From contig NZ_MECL01000150.1 in the NCBI RefSeq assembly GCF_014596445.1, positions 1 through 64,000 of the forward strand: a stretch of DNA of 64,000 bases. The letters are read 5' to 3'. Below, in pieces: positions 25,932 to 34,995 of the stretch; the first letter of the stretch is position 1; every line of letters starts with the position of its first letter. Source of the DNA: Streptomyces sp. CBMA29. Its GTDB lineage: Bacteria > Actinomycetota > Actinomycetes > Streptomycetales > Streptomycetaceae. The notes below the pieces were generated by a model that did no database searches, was not told where the DNA came from, and saw only the letters and a list, made by a program, of their open reading frames with translations. The position numbers were made by a program, and so were the translations under genes.

Positions 25932-26020
25932 GGTGTGACTGACCCCTCTCGCCGGCGGGTAACCGGCGCGCGCCCGCCGCTGTAGCGGCTTTACTCATCA
26001 GTCGTGCTGCTGGTGCGAGT

Positions 26021-26040
26021 TGCATGACGTGCGTGATGCA
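26021..26040. promoter_or_regulatory. 20-bp palindrome between divergent genes (candidate operator)
   Basis: TGCATGACGTGCGTGATGCA is symmetric at 16 of 20 positions (half-site TGCAT-N-ACG). It lies about 90 bp upstream of the oppC start and 200 bp upstream of the DUF885 gene. The surrounding 300 bp intergenic region is less GC-rich than the genes and must hold both promoters, but I cannot place the -10/-35 boxes with confidence. Confidence 0.4.
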
Positions 26041-26240
26041 TGAACTGGCTCTGCAGAAAGTGCTGTTGGTACGAGGCGGTGCAGGTGGTGCAGATGACAA
26101 CGGGGGACCTGAGGCCCTTGCCGCTGGATTCTTCTGTGATGTGTCGATCACCCGCCAGCCCTCACCACGAAGGGATGCGCAACTGTGATGTGGTGATTCA
26201 TCGACCGTTACCGACGCGTACCTCGGGGTACGGTCGTGTG

Positions 26241-27761
26241 GTGAACGAGCGGCTGCGTGCGGTATGCGACCTGATGGTGCCGGTGGTACGGGAAATGGCG
26301 GGGCGTCACGAGTACGACGGCCGTGTCCAGGACCTGTCGCCGGACGGCGTCCGCCGCGGCCTCGACGCGATGGCCCGCGCCCAGCGCGCCGCGGGACCGC
26401 TGGAATCCGCCCACGACGACCGGCACCTGACGGTCTTCGAGGAGGCGCTGCGCGTGCAGTACGGGGACCTGGAACTGCACAGGCGCGACCCGTACCCGCA
26501 TCTGTCCAATCTCGAACTCGCCTGCTACGACCGGGAGTACGCGTCCGGGCGGGAGCGCGCCAAGGCCCGCCGCAAGCATCTGGCGCGCTGGCCGGAGGCG
26601 GTGGACGGCGCCGTGGCGTCGCTCGACCGGGTGAGCGCGCCGGTCGCGGACGCGCTGCTCGGCGCCGTACGCGGACTCGCCGCCGGGCTCGACGCCGAGG
26701 ACAGCCCCGACACCGCCGCCGCACTGGCCGCGCACGGGCGGCTGGTCGCGCACATCGAGCGGGCCGCCGAGCACGGCGACCCCGACCCCCGGCTCGGCGG
26801 CAACGCGCTGGCCGCGCTGATGGGCAGTCAGGAGGGCCTGAGCGTGGACCTGTCGGCGCTCGCCGTCGAGGCCGACCGGGAGCGCGCCCGGCTCACCGAG
26901 CTGCTGGTCGACTCCTGCCGCGCGTACGACCGGCACCGGCGCGTGGACGAGCTGCTGCCCGAGCTGATGGCCGACCACCCCGACGCCGACGGCGTGATCC
27001 CCGAGGCGGCCAGGCTCACCGACGAGGTGATCGCCTTCACCCGTGCGCACAAGCTCGCGCCGTACGTGGACGGGGACTGTCTCGTCGGACCCGCGCCGCC
27101 TTCCCGGCGCTGGGCCATGGCCATGATGAGCTGGGCCGCGCCCGCCGAGGCCGATGCCGCGTCCTGGTACCACGTCACTCCGCCGGAGCCGGACTGGCCG
27201 GCCGAGGAGCGCGAGGAGTGGCTGACCGTCTTCAGCCGCACGAGCCTGCCGTCGATCACCGTCCACGAGGTCGCTCCCGGGCACTTCGCGCACAGCCGCT
27301 CGCTGCGGCGGGCCGCGACGCCGGTGCGGCGGGTCCTGCACAGCCTCTCCTTCGCCGAGGGGTGGGCGCACTACGTCGAGGAGGTCTGCCTCGAAGAGGG
27401 GTTCCGGGCGCGGGACCCGCGCTTCGCGATCGGGGTCGCGCTCGAAGCGCTGGTCCGCGTGACGCGGCTGACGTGTTCCATCGGGCTGCACACCGGGGCG
27501 CTCTCCATAGAGGACGCGACCCGGCTCTTCATGCGCGACGCCCATCTGGCCCGTGCCGGGGCCGCCGCCGAGGCGCGGCGCGGCACCTTCGACGCCGCCT
27601 ACGGGCGTTACACCTGGGGCAAGCTGGAGATCATGCGGCTGCGCGAGCGGGCCAAGCGGAAGCCGGCCTTCACCTTGCCCGGTTTCCACGCCGCCCTGCT
27701 CGCCCTGGGCAGCCCGCCGCTCGGCCTGATGTCCGCCGCCCTCGACGGTGCCGGGTCGTAG
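26241..27761 (+). CDS. DUF885-family protein (putative metallopeptidase-like)
   Basis: About 506 residues. The motif HEVAPGHFAHSRSL near residues 341-354 is the HExxPGH metal-binding signature of DUF885 proteins, and EGWAHYVEEV follows about 35 residues on, supplying further acidic/His ligands. The start could be the GTG at 26241 or the one at 26238; the upstream extension to 26040 lacks family features. It is divergent from the peptide transporter, so a role in processing imported peptides is an attractive inference only. Confidence 0.82.
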   Translation: MNERLRAVCDLMVPVVREMAGRHEYDGRVQDLSPDGVRRGLDAMARAQRAAGPLESAHDDRHLTVFEEALRVQYGDLELHRRDPYPHLSNLELACYDREYASGRERAKARRKHLARWPEAVDGAVASLDRVSAPVADALLGAVRGLAAGLDAEDSPDTAAALAAHGRLVAHIERAAEHGDPDPRLGGNALAALMGSQEGLSVDLSALAVEADRERARLTELLVDSCRAYDRHRRVDELLPELMADHPDADGVIPEAARLTDEVIAFTRAHKLAPYVDGDCLVGPAPPSRRWAMAMMSWAAPAEADAASWYHVTPPEPDWPAEEREEWLTVFSRTSLPSITVHEVAPGHFAHSRSLRRAATPVRRVLHSLSFAEGWAHYVEEVCLEEGFRARDPRFAIGVALEALVRVTRLTCSIGLHTGALSIEDATRLFMRDAHLARAGAAAEARRGTFDAAYGRYTWGKLEIMRLRERAKRKPAFTLPGFHAALLALGSPPLGLMSAALDGAGS

Positions 27762-27785
27762 GGGGTCGCTCATTGCCGCTCGGGC

Positions 27786-27840
27786 TAGTCCTCAATCACC
27801 GGCCGGGCTCAAAAGATGTCCTCAAACGCCGGACGGGCTA
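27786..27840. repeat. Streptomyces intergenic TCCTCAA-CCGG-CGGGCTA motifs
   Basis: Two imperfect copies of a common Streptomyces intergenic motif, at about 27789-27810 and 27818-27840 (core CCTCAAACGCCGGACGGGCT), lie between the convergent DUF885 and SseB genes. They may mark a shared transcription end. Confidence 0.6.
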
Positions 27841-28602
27841 GCGGGGGCCCCAGGCCGGGCCGCCGGCGAAGGCTTCGCGGTCGAAGAAGGGCTGGCCGTT
27901 GGCGCGCATCCACATGGCGACGGGATCGTAGGCGTCGGCCATGGCGACGGTGGAGACGGGCAGACCGTCGGGGACACCGGCGACGGACTGCTGCATCATG
28001 AGGCGGACGGACTCGACGGACTGCGGAGAGTCGTCGTAGACCTCGACGCCGATGGCGAGATAGGGCTCGCCGAGGGTGGGCTGGACCCAGGCGCGCCGCA
28101 GGGCGCGTACGGCGGGGGTGCGGTGCGCGGCCTGCGCGAGCAGAGCGTAGAACTGCGGGATCTGCAACGAGGGTTCGCCGATCTGGAGCGGCCCGGCGGG
28201 CAGCAGGTCGAGTCCGGCGGCGATCCGGCGCAGGTCGAGCCAGGGCACCCCGACCCCGCCGCCCGGGGCGTGCGGGTTGAGCCAGAGGCCCCAGCGGTCG
28301 GGGAAGAGGGTCAGGGCGATGTCGCGCCCGGAGACGACCTCGTACTCACGGCTCCAGCCGCTGGCGGCCAGCTCACGCGGCGAGGTGACGCACGGCGCGT
28401 AGCCGTGACCGCCGATCCGGAGGTTGCCGTACTGGGCATCGGCGGAACCGGGCGTGCCGTGCCAGAGCAGCATCCACACCTGGCCCTCGGCCAGCGACGC
28501 GAGCAGGTTCTCGTATGCGTCGAAGCGGCCGGGCGCCACCTGGAGCAGCATCTGCTCCACATGGCCGGCCGCCGCCGCACCGCCTTGCGCGCCCGCGATC
28601 AC
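27838..28602 (-). CDS. SseB-family protein (first copy)
   Basis: 254 residues from a GTG. N-terminal half: VEQMLLQVAPGRFDAYENLL, then a WMLLWHG... strand typical of SseB N-domains. The C-terminal part (about 150-240) has the SseB C-domain pattern, with LAIGVEVYDDSP and DPVAMWMRANGQPFFDRE. SseB is named for enhanced serine sensitivity when overexpressed in E. coli, but its biochemical role is not settled. It is paired with a second SseB-type gene and lies directly next to the serine/glycine genes. Confidence 0.75.
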   Translation of the reverse strand: MIAGAQGGAAAAGHVEQMLLQVAPGRFDAYENLLASLAEGQVWMLLWHGTPGSADAQYGNLRIGGHGYAPCVTSPRELAASGWSREYEVVSGRDIALTLFPDRWGLWLNPHAPGGGVGVPWLDLRRIAAGLDLLPAGPLQIGEPSLQIPQFYALLAQAAHRTPAVRALRRAWVQPTLGEPYLAIGVEVYDDSPQSVESVRLMMQQSVAGVPDGLPVSTVAMADAYDPVAMWMRANGQPFFDREAFAGGPAWGPR

Positions 28603-28755
28603 GTGGGACCGCCCCTTCCCCTCGTTCGGTCTGCCCGGCGCACACCTGTGCGCCGCCCGCCATCAAACCAGGTCACGTCCTGGATCCCCACCCGCGTCGT
28701 ACGGCCTCCCGCCGGTCGGTCCCGTTCGGTCCCGATGAGTCCGGTTCGGTCCGGT

Positions 28756-29547
28756 TCAGTCCCGTGTGAAGAACGGCCGTACGGACTCCAGCATCCAGTC
28801 CGCGACCGGGTCCTGTGCGACGTCCAGCAGAATCAGCTGGACGGGCCAGGGCAGCGGCGCGGCGCCGAGGGCGCGGCCGACGGCGTCCATGGCCGCGGCG
28901 CGGTCCGCCTCCTGCCAGCCGTCCAGCTCGACCCCGACGAAGAGCGCGGGCGGCTCCTCCTCCACGGCGGCCAGCGCGCGGCGCGCGGACAGTACGACGG
29001 GGGTGACGGCGAACTCCCCCGCGGCGGTGGCGAGGAAGTCCACCGGCTCGTCGTCGTGGTCCGGTTCCCACAGCCGTACGCGGGCGCCGACCGTACGGCC
29101 GGGGGGCGCGCCGTCCTGCTCGTACCGTTCGGCGGCGCCGCCCCCGCGGCACAGCTCGGCGACGGCGGCGGGCGGCAGCGGCACGCCGACGGCGCCGCCG
29201 GGGTTCACGGCGATGCCGACCAGCGGCGGCAGGCCGCGGGCGAATTCGTGGACGGGCGCGACGGTGCAGGCCATGCCGTCGGCGGCCTGCCGGAACTGCT
29301 GCTCTGAGCTGAAGACCGGTACATAGGTCGCGCCCTCCAGTTCGACGGTGGGCAGGTCGAGCCCCGGCGCGTCCGGCGCCCCGCCGTTCGGCAGCGGCAC
29401 CCAGACATGGGAGCGCCCCAGCACCTCCAGCAGCCGGGGGGCGGCCGAGGGGTTGCCGAGGCTCGCGGTGAGCACCTCTTCCAGCTCGTTGGCCGGCCAT
29501 ATGTCCGGCGATATGTACGGTGCCGTGTACGGTGCCGGTATCTCCAT
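28756..29547 (-). CDS. SseB-family protein (second copy)
   Basis: 263 residues, MEIPAPYTAPYISPDIWPAN onward, with ATG at 29547 and ribosome site AAGGGTGG. It has the SseB N-terminal region (LPTVELEGATYVPVFSSEQQF) and C-terminal region (ALFVGVELDGWQEAD ... DPVADWMLESVRPFF). The closing motif DPVAxWM...PFF is shared with the first copy, so the two are paralogues. It is divergent from the glycine-riboswitch-controlled gcvT operon; a longer in-frame extension upstream runs over the riboswitch and was rejected. Confidence 0.82.
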   Translation of the reverse strand: MEIPAPYTAPYISPDIWPANELEEVLTASLGNPSAAPRLLEVLGRSHVWVPLPNGGAPDAPGLDLPTVELEGATYVPVFSSEQQFRQAADGMACTVAPVHEFARGLPPLVGIAVNPGGAVGVPLPPAAVAELCRGGGAAERYEQDGAPPGRTVGARVRLWEPDHDDEPVDFLATAAGEFAVTPVVLSARRALAAVEEEPPALFVGVELDGWQEADRAAAMDAVGRALGAAPLPWPVQLILLDVAQDPVADWMLESVRPFFTRD

Positions 29548-29649
29548 GTCCACCCTTGTCCGCCCATGTGCCACTGTCCTGCCCGGAAACCCTAGCGGCT
29601 GGCGTGCAATGATTGGCGGCACAACTTGTATACCGGCCGTTGGAGGCCG

Positions 29650-29856
29650 CGCGGGAGAGTTCCGTCCCCTCACCGGGCCGGGCGCCGAAGGAGCAAGCCC
29701 TCCCTTGAATCTCTCAGGCACAGATACCGCGCGGGCGAGGCAGATCTGAAAAGCGGGCGGCTCCCTTTCCGGGGAGCGGCCCCACCCAAGGTGCAAACCG
29801 GGACCCGCGAGGGTCACGGTGAACCTCTCAGGTTCCGATGACAGATGGGGAGACCC
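29650..29856 (+). promoter_or_regulatory. Tandem glycine riboswitch upstream of gcvT
   Basis: Two glycine-aptamer signatures in series. Aptamer 1 has CGGGAGAG, CGCCGAAGGAGCAAG and GAATCTCTCAGGCACAGATA. Aptamer 2 (from about 29757) has CCCAAGGTGCAAACCG, GAACCTCTCAGGTTCCGATG and ACAGATGGGGA. The last conserved bases fall about 64 bp before the gcvT start. Known behaviour of the family: glycine binding turns on glycine-cleavage genes. Confidence 0.93.
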
Positions 29857-29919
29857 GGGGCGGCCATGCCCCGGCCCGCCCTGTCCGTCCCGCGCCGTCA
29901 CCCCTCTGGGAGCCCTCCG

Positions 29920-31050
29920 ATGAGCCAGCCACCGACCTCCCCGCGCCACACCGCCCTCGACGCGTCGCACCGCGCGCTCGGCGCGACCATGACCGACTTC
30001 GCGGGCTGGGACATGCCGCTGCGGTACGGCAGCGAGCGCGACGAGCACACCGCCGTCCGCACCCGCGCCGGTCTCTTCGACCTCTCCCACATGGGCGAGA
30101 TCACCGTCACGGGACCGCGGGCGGGCGAGGCGCTCGACCACGCGCTGGTCGGCCACCTGTCAGCGCTCGCGGTCGGCAGGGCCCGCTACACGATGATCTG
30201 CGCGCCCGACGGCGGCATCCTCGACGACCTGATCGTGTACCGGCTCGCCGAGCAGGAGTTCATGATCGTCGCCAACGCCTCCAACGCCCAGGTGGTGCTG
30301 GACGCCGTCACCGAGCGCGCGGCCGGTTTCGCGGGCGCCGCCGTACGCGACGACCGGGACGCGTACGCGCTGCTCGCCGTCCAGGGCCCGGAGTCCCCCG
30401 GCATCCTGAAGTCGGTCACGGACGCGGACCTGGACGGGCTGAAGTACTACGCGGGCCTGCCCGGCACGGTCGCCGGGGTGCCCGCGCTGATCGCCCGTAC
30501 CGGTTACACCGGCGAGGACGGCTTCGAGCTGTTCGTGGCGCCCGCCGACGCCGAGCGGCTGTGGCAGGCGCTGACCGAGGCCGGCGCCGGGGCCGGGCTC
30601 GTACCGTGCGGCCTGTCCTGCCGGGACACGCTGCGCCTGGAGGCGGGCATGCCGCTGTACGGGCACGAGCTGACCACCGCGCTGACGCCGTTCGACGCGG
30701 GGCTCGGCCGGGTCGTGAAGTTCGACAAGGCGGGCGACTTCGTGGGCCGGGCGGCGCTGGAGGCCGCGGCCGAGAAGGCGGCGGCCACCCCGCCGCGCAA
30801 GCTGGTCGGGCTGATCGCCGAGGGCCGCCGGGTGCCGCGCGCGGGTTACGCGGTGACCGACGCCTCGGGCGCCGTGGTCGGCGAGGTCACCTCGGGCGCA
30901 CCGTCCCCGACGCTGGGCGTGCCCCTCGCGATGGCGTACGTGGACGCCGCGCATGCCGCGCCCGGCACGGAGGGGGTCGCGGTGGACATCCGCGGCACCC
31001 GTGAGCCGCACCGGGTCGTGGCGCTGCCGTTCTACAAGCGTGAGCGCTGA
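29920..31050 (+). CDS. gcvT: Glycine cleavage system T protein (aminomethyltransferase)
   Basis: About 376 residues from the ATG at 29920 (GGGAG upstream). GcvT moves the aminomethyl carbon from H-protein-bound intermediate to tetrahydrofolate. Family motifs: LFDLSHMGEI near residue 48, YTMICAPDGGILDDLIVY, and RTGYTGEDGFELF near residue 193. It is controlled by the riboswitch directly upstream. gcvP is not in this cluster and must be elsewhere. Confidence 0.96.
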   Translation: MSQPPTSPRHTALDASHRALGATMTDFAGWDMPLRYGSERDEHTAVRTRAGLFDLSHMGEITVTGPRAGEALDHALVGHLSALAVGRARYTMICAPDGGILDDLIVYRLAEQEFMIVANASNAQVVLDAVTERAAGFAGAAVRDDRDAYALLAVQGPESPGILKSVTDADLDGLKYYAGLPGTVAGVPALIARTGYTGEDGFELFVAPADAERLWQALTEAGAGAGLVPCGLSCRDTLRLEAGMPLYGHELTTALTPFDAGLGRVVKFDKAGDFVGRAALEAAAEKAAATPPRKLVGLIAEGRRVPRAGYAVTDASGAVVGEVTSGAPSPTLGVPLAMAYVDAAHAAPGTEGVAVDIRGTREPHRVVALPFYKRER

Positions 31051-31170
31051 CACGCTCGTACCGCCGCCTGGTACCGGGCCCGCCCGCCTGGTACCGGACC
31101 TGTCCGCCGAGCCGACCGACCGCGCCGTCCCCGCGCGCGGGCACCCCTTCGCATCCGGGAGAATTCCGTC

Positions 31171-31551
31171 ATGAGCATCAACCCCCAGAATCTTCGGTAC
31201 ACCAAGGAACACGAGTGGCTGTCGGCCCCCGAGGCCGAGGGCGTCACCGTCGGGATCACCTCGCACGCCGCCGACGCGCTCGGCGACGTCGTGTTCGTGC
31301 AGCTTCCCGCGGTGGGCGACGCCGTCACGGCGGGTGAGACCTGTGGTGAGCTGGAGTCCACCAAGTCCGTCAGCGACCTGTACTCGCCGGTCACCGGCGA
31401 GGTCACGGAGATCAACCAGGACGTCGTGGACGACCCGGCCCTGATCAACTCCTCGCCCTTCGCGGACGGCTGGCTGTTCAAGGTGCGCGAGCCGCGGGCG
31501 ACGGACGAGCTGCTGTCCGCCGCCGAGTACGACGCCTTCATCGCGGGCTGA
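31171..31551 (+). CDS. gcvH: Glycine cleavage system H protein
   Basis: 126 residues. It carries the aminomethyl group on lipoyl-lysine, here Lys65 in [23 protein letters not shown] at the N-terminus is typical. A ribosome site CGGGAGAA precedes the ATG. It follows gcvT after 120 bp without an obvious terminator. Confidence 0.97.
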   Translation: MSINPQNLRYTKEHEWLSAPEAEGVTVGITSHAADALGDVVFVQLPAVGDAVTAGETCGELESTKSVSDLYSPVTGEVTEINQDVVDDPALINSSPFADGWLFKVREPRATDELLSAAEYDAFIAG

Positions 31552-31568
31552 CCTCCCGGCCCCCGTCA

Positions 31569-31620
31569 CGGGCCGGTCCCCCGGCCGTCATGGCGGGCCG
31601 GCCCCCGGCCGTCATCGCGG
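31569..31620. repeat. Two-copy GC-rich direct repeat between gcvH and glyA
   Basis: A unit of about 25 bp, CGGGCCGGYCCCCGGCCGTC with a short tail ending near ATGG/ATCG, occurs twice in tandem just after the gcvH stop. Each unit is self-complementary (GGCCGG/CCGGCC) and could form hairpins acting as a partial terminator between gcvH and glyA. Confidence 0.5.
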
Positions 31621-31700
31621 GCTCGCTTCCCGCCGGGCCCGCCGTCACCGGCCGTTCGCCGGCCCCCGGTATTCATTGACCTTCTGACCAGGAAGATCTC

Positions 31701-32954
31701 ATGTCGCTGCAGAACCAGTCCCTGCACGAGTTCGACCCGGACGTCGCCGCCGCGGTCGACGCCGAACTCCACCGCCAGCAGTCCACCCTCGAAATGATCG
31801 CGTCGGAGAACTTCGCGCCGGTCGCGGTCCTCGAGGCCCAGGGCTCCGTGCTGACCAACAAGTACGCCGAGGGCTACCCGGGCCGCCGCTACTACGGCGG
31901 CTGCGAGCACGTCGACGTGATCGAGCAGCTCGCGATCGACCGCGTCAAGGCGCTGTTCGGCGCCGAGGCCGCGAACGTGCAGCCGCACTCCGGCGCGTCC
32001 GCGAACGCCGCCGCGATGGCCGCCCTGATCAAGCCGGGCGACACCATCCTGGGCCTCGACCTAGCGCACGGCGGCCACCTGACCCACGGTATGAAGATCA
32101 ACTTCTCCGGCAAGCTGTACAAGGTCGCGGCCTACCACGTCGACGAGCACACCGGTCTTGTCGACATGGCCGAGGTCGAGAAGCTGGCCAGGGAGCACCG
32201 GCCGCAGCTCGTCATCGCGGGCTGGTCGGCGTATCCGCGCCAGCTCGACTTCGCCGAGTTCCGCCGGATCGCGGACGAGGTCGGCGCGTACCTGATGGTC
32301 GACATGGCGCACTTCGCGGGCCTGGTCGCGGCCGGTCTGCACCCCTCCCCCGTGCCGTACGCGGACGTGGTCACCACCACGACCCACAAGACGCTCGGCG
32401 GCCCGCGCGGCGGTGTCATCCTCTCCAGGGCCGAGCTGGCCAAGAAGATCAACTCCGCGGTCTTCCCCGGTCAGCAGGGCGGCCCGCTGGAGCACGTGAT
32501 CGCCGGAAAGGCGGTCGCCTTCAAGGCCGCGGCCACCGACGAGTTCAAGGACCGGCAGGCGCGTACGCTCCAGGGCGCCAAGATCCTCGCCGAGCGGCTG
32601 GTACAGGACGACCTCACCGAGGTCGGCGTCTCCGTCCTGTCAGGCGGCACCGACGTCCACCTCGTGCTGGTCGACCTCCGCGACTCCGCGCTCGACGGCC
32701 AGCAGGCCGAGGACCGCCTCCACTCGGTCGGCATCACCGTCAACCGCAACGCGATCCCCAACGACCCCCGGCCGCCGATGGTCACCTCGGGCCTGCGCAT
32801 CGGCACGCCCGCGCTGGCCACCCGCGGCTTCGACGCCGAGGACTTCCGCGAGGTCGCGGAGATCATCGCGGCGGCGCTGAAGCCGGATTACGACGCCGAC
32901 GCCCTCCGGGCGAGGGTCGACGCCCTGACGGCCAAGCACCCGCTGTACACGTAG
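31701..32954 (+). CDS. glyA: Serine hydroxymethyltransferase
   Basis: 417 residues. It interconverts serine and glycine with tetrahydrofolate. The start motif [27 protein letters not shown] is present, and the PLP lysine is in [14 protein letters not shown] (about residue 230). A ribosome site AGGAAG precedes the ATG. Within the gcvT-gcvH-glyA-sdaA run it links glycine cleavage with serine breakdown. Confidence 0.97.
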   Translation: MSLQNQSLHEFDPDVAAAVDAELHRQQSTLEMIASENFAPVAVLEAQGSVLTNKYAEGYPGRRYYGGCEHVDVIEQLAIDRVKALFGAEAANVQPHSGASANAAAMAALIKPGDTILGLDLAHGGHLTHGMKINFSGKLYKVAAYHVDEHTGLVDMAEVEKLAREHRPQLVIAGWSAYPRQLDFAEFRRIADEVGAYLMVDMAHFAGLVAAGLHPSPVPYADVVTTTTHKTLGGPRGGVILSRAELAKKINSAVFPGQQGGPLEHVIAGKAVAFKAAATDEFKDRQARTLQGAKILAERLVQDDLTEVGVSVLSGGTDVHLVLVDLRDSALDGQQAEDRLHSVGITVNRNAIPNDPRPPMVTSGLRIGTPALATRGFDAEDFREVAEIIAAALKPDYDADALRARVDALTAKHPLYT

Positions 32955-32963
32955 TGCCCCTAA

Positions 32964-32992
32964 GGGGTGCTGGGGGCACCTCCCAGCACCCC
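32964..32992 (+). terminator. Strong hairpin between glyA and sdaA
   Basis: GGGGTGCTGGG (32964-32974) pairs perfectly with CCCAGCACCCC (32982-32992) over 11 bp with a 7-base loop, beginning 10 bases after the glyA stop. A likely terminator or attenuator for the upstream genes; no U-run follows. Confidence 0.8.
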
Positions 32993-33080
32993 TCAAAGAA
33001 ATCGGCCCCACCCTCGCGCAGGGAGGGGAACCCCACCGGGGGGACAACGGCGTCACCCCGAACGTCAGGAGCTGGACCCG

Positions 33081-34481
33081 ATGGCGATATCCGTGTTCGA
33101 CCTCTTCTCCGTGGGCATCGGCCCGAGCAGTTCGCACACTGTCGGCCCGATGCGCGCCGCGGGCATCTTCGTGCACCGGCTGAAGAACGAGGGGCTGCTG
33201 GCGCACACCGCGTCGGTCCGGGCGGAGCTGTTCGGGTCGCTGGGGGCGACGGGCCACGGGCACGGGACGCCGAAGGCGGTGCTGCTGGGTCTTGCGGGGC
33301 ACTCGCCCCGGACGGTGGACGTGGAGACGGCGGACGACGAGGTGGCCGCCGTCCGCGCCTCGGGGCGGCTCAAACTGCTCGGGGCGCACGAGATCGGCTT
33401 CGACGCGGACACCCAGATCGTGCTGCACCGGCGCAGGTCGCTGCCGTACCACGCGAACGGGATGACGTTGTTCGCGTACGACGCGGACGGCGTACCGCTG
33501 CTGGAGAAGACGTATTACTCGGTGGGCGGCGGCTTCGTTGTGGACCGGGACGCCCTCGGCGGGGAAGGCGGGGGCGAGGACCGCATCAAGCTGGACGACA
33601 CGGTGCTGCGGCACCCCTTCCGCACCGGTGACGAGCTGCTGCGGCTCTCGCGTGAGACGGGTCTGTCGATCTCGGCGCTGATGATGGAGAACGAGAAGGC
33701 GTGGCGTACGGAGGAGGAGATACGCGCCGGGCTGCTCGACATCTGGCGGGTGATGGAGTCCTGCGTGGGGCGCGGGATGTCCCGTGAGGGCATCCTGCCG
33801 GGCGGTCTGAAGGTCCGCCGCCGCGCGGCGCAGTCGGCGCGCCAACTGCGCGCGGAGGGCGATCCGGCCGCGCACGCGATGGAGTGGGTCACCCTCTACG
33901 CGATGGCGGTCAACGAGGAGAACGCGGCGGGCGGCCGGGTCGTGACCGCCCCCACCAACGGCGCCGCGGGCATCATCCCGGCCGTCCTCCACTACTACCT
34001 GAACTTCGTCGCGGCGCCGACCGCCGGCGCCGTCGACCGGGAGGACGCCGTCGTCCGCTACCTGCTGGCGGCGGGCGCGATCGGCATGCTCTTCAAGGAG
34101 AACGCCTCCATCTCCGGCGCCGAGGTCGGCTGCCAGGGCGAGGTCGGCTCGGCCTGCTCGATGGCGGCCGGCGGTCTCGCCGAGATCCTCGGCGGCTCCA
34201 CGGAACAGGTCGAGAACGCCGCCGAGATCGGCATGGAACACAACCTCGGCCTGACCTGCGACCCGGTCGGCGGTCTCGTCCAGATCCCCTGCATCGAGCG
34301 CAACGGCATGGCCGCCGTCAAGGCCGTCACCGCCGCCCGCATGGCCATGCGCGGCGACGGCCGCCACCACGTCTCCCTCGACAAGGTCATCAAGACCATG
34401 AAGGAGACCGGCGCCGACATGAAGGTCAAATACAAGGAGACCGCCCGCGGCGGTCTGGCCGTCAACGTCATCGAGTGCTGA
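33081..34481 (+). CDS. sdaA: L-serine ammonia-lyase (iron-sulfur type, single chain)
   Basis: About 466 residues from the ATG at 33081 (AGGAG upstream). It deaminates L-serine to pyruvate using a [4Fe-4S] cluster. The N-terminus [20 protein letters not shown] and the block [15 protein letters not shown] are family hallmarks. The protein ends [19 protein letters not shown]. From known structures of this enzyme class, the C-terminal tail with its final Cys folds back into the active site, so this end is functionally essential. The mobile element is inserted exactly here, yet the reading frame is complete. Upstream in-frame codons from 32967 cross the hairpin and were rejected. Confidence 0.95.
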   Translation: MAISVFDLFSVGIGPSSSHTVGPMRAAGIFVHRLKNEGLLAHTASVRAELFGSLGATGHGHGTPKAVLLGLAGHSPRTVDVETADDEVAAVRASGRLKLLGAHEIGFDADTQIVLHRRRSLPYHANGMTLFAYDADGVPLLEKTYYSVGGGFVVDRDALGGEGGGEDRIKLDDTVLRHPFRTGDELLRLSRETGLSISALMMENEKAWRTEEEIRAGLLDIWRVMESCVGRGMSREGILPGGLKVRRRAAQSARQLRAEGDPAAHAMEWVTLYAMAVNEENAAGGRVVTAPTNGAAGIIPAVLHYYLNFVAAPTAGAVDREDAVVRYLLAAGAIGMLFKENASISGAEVGCQGEVGSACSMAAGGLAEILGGSTEQVENAAEIGMEHNLGLTCDPVGGLVQIPCIERNGMAAVKAVTAARMAMRGDGRHHVSLDKVIKTMKETGADMKVKYKETARGGLAVNVIEC

Positions 34482-34482
34482 C
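34461..34482 (+). repeat. Left attachment-site core (attL) within sdaA
   Basis: These 22 bases, including the sdaA stop codon, are identical to 61201-61222. The similarity continues without gaps over about 150 bp (34411-34560 against 61151-61300) at roughly 86%. Two further identical runs are 34419-34435 (17 bp, upstream) and 34484-34502 (19 bp, downstream). All mismatches within the coding part are synonymous. Confidence 0.9.
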
Positions 34483-34510
34483 CCGGTAGGCCCTGACCTG
34501 GGACTTCCCG

Positions 34511-34587
34511 TCTTTCAGCTCTGTCGGAGCCTTCCTGGTTTGCACGGCGAAAAGTCCCCGGGAAGTCCCTCCGACAGAGTTGAAAGT
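34511..34587. repeat. Inverted repeat just inside the left end of the element
   Basis: TCTTTCAGCTCTGTCGGAG at 34511-34529 is the reverse complement of 34569-34587 at 17 of 19 positions. It may act as a terminator for sdaA after insertion or as part of the recombination complex. The left arm also appears, less perfectly matched, beside the right attachment site. Confidence 0.65.
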
Positions 34588-34604
34588 CCCTGAAAAGTCC
34601 CTGG
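34582..34604 (+). promoter_or_regulatory. Left arm-type integrase site (double AAGTCCCT box)
   Basis: Two AAGTCCCT boxes 12 bp apart in a 23-base segment, matching 61068-61090 at 22 of 23 positions. It lies 99 bp beyond the core. Two further AAGTCCC boxes occur just to the left (about 34552 and 34563). In the excised circle this site and its partner would flank the core on both sides, as arm sites of tyrosine integrases do. Confidence 0.6.
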
Positions 34605-34689
34605 GATTCCGGGCAGCAGAGGGCCTCCACCAGGGGCTACTCCGCGCTTCATCAGCCGCGGGGGCAGCCGGCGTGGCAGGTCAGCGGCC

Positions 34690-34810
34690 GAGCTTCCTCA
34701 TATCTTGCGACGCCAGACGGGCCGAGGCACGATGACTCGAACCCACGATCGACGGATTAGGCACAGGGATCTTAGCCCCTGGCCTGACTTGCTGCGTTCG
34801 CGAGGGCGCC
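34690..34810 (-). other. Degenerate tRNA-like sequence
   Basis: On the minus strand CAGGG-(8-base loop containing CTAAGAT)-CCCTG resembles an anticodon arm, and GGGTTCGAGTC further on resembles a T-loop. The T-stem does not pair properly, and I cannot close an acceptor stem or D-arm. It may be a decayed tRNA gene carried at the element's left end, or chance. The rest of 34605-34879 shows no gene. Confidence 0.25.
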
Positions 34811-34879
34811 GAGTCGCGAGTCGTGGGAGTCGCTGCGATTTGCATTACTACTGGTGCCCGGAATCTTTACGGTAACGGC

Positions 34880-34899
34880 TGTGATCAATCGATTACACA
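34880..34899. promoter_or_regulatory. Imperfect palindrome upstream of the ABC-3C operon
   Basis: TGTGATCAATCGATTACACA has outer TGTG/CACA arms and a perfect central AATCGATT, slightly asymmetric. It sits in an A/T-rich stretch about 100 bp before the first gene of the operon and could be an operator. No particular regulator is implied. Confidence 0.35.
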
Positions 34900-34995
34900 C
34901 CGCATCAGCCCTGTGGTAGTCCTGGTTTTCTTCCGCCCTTACGGCCGCCCTGGCCGACGCGGGGCCGGTTGAGGGGCAACTGGGCAGGGGGCGCG

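Noticed and set aside
26208-27773. Long minus-strand frame antisense to the DUF885 gene
   Set aside because: Arg/Gly-rich shadow of a gene with a clear HExxPGH motif on the plus strand.
28756-30156. N-terminal extension of the second SseB protein
   Set aside because: It would run through the glycine riboswitch and gcvT start; the ATG at 29547 has a good ribosome site and family-like beginning.
34481-34590. Left inverted repeat as an insertion-sequence end
   Set aside because: No transposase and no target-site duplication; it sits at the attachment site and is better explained as recombination or terminator structure.
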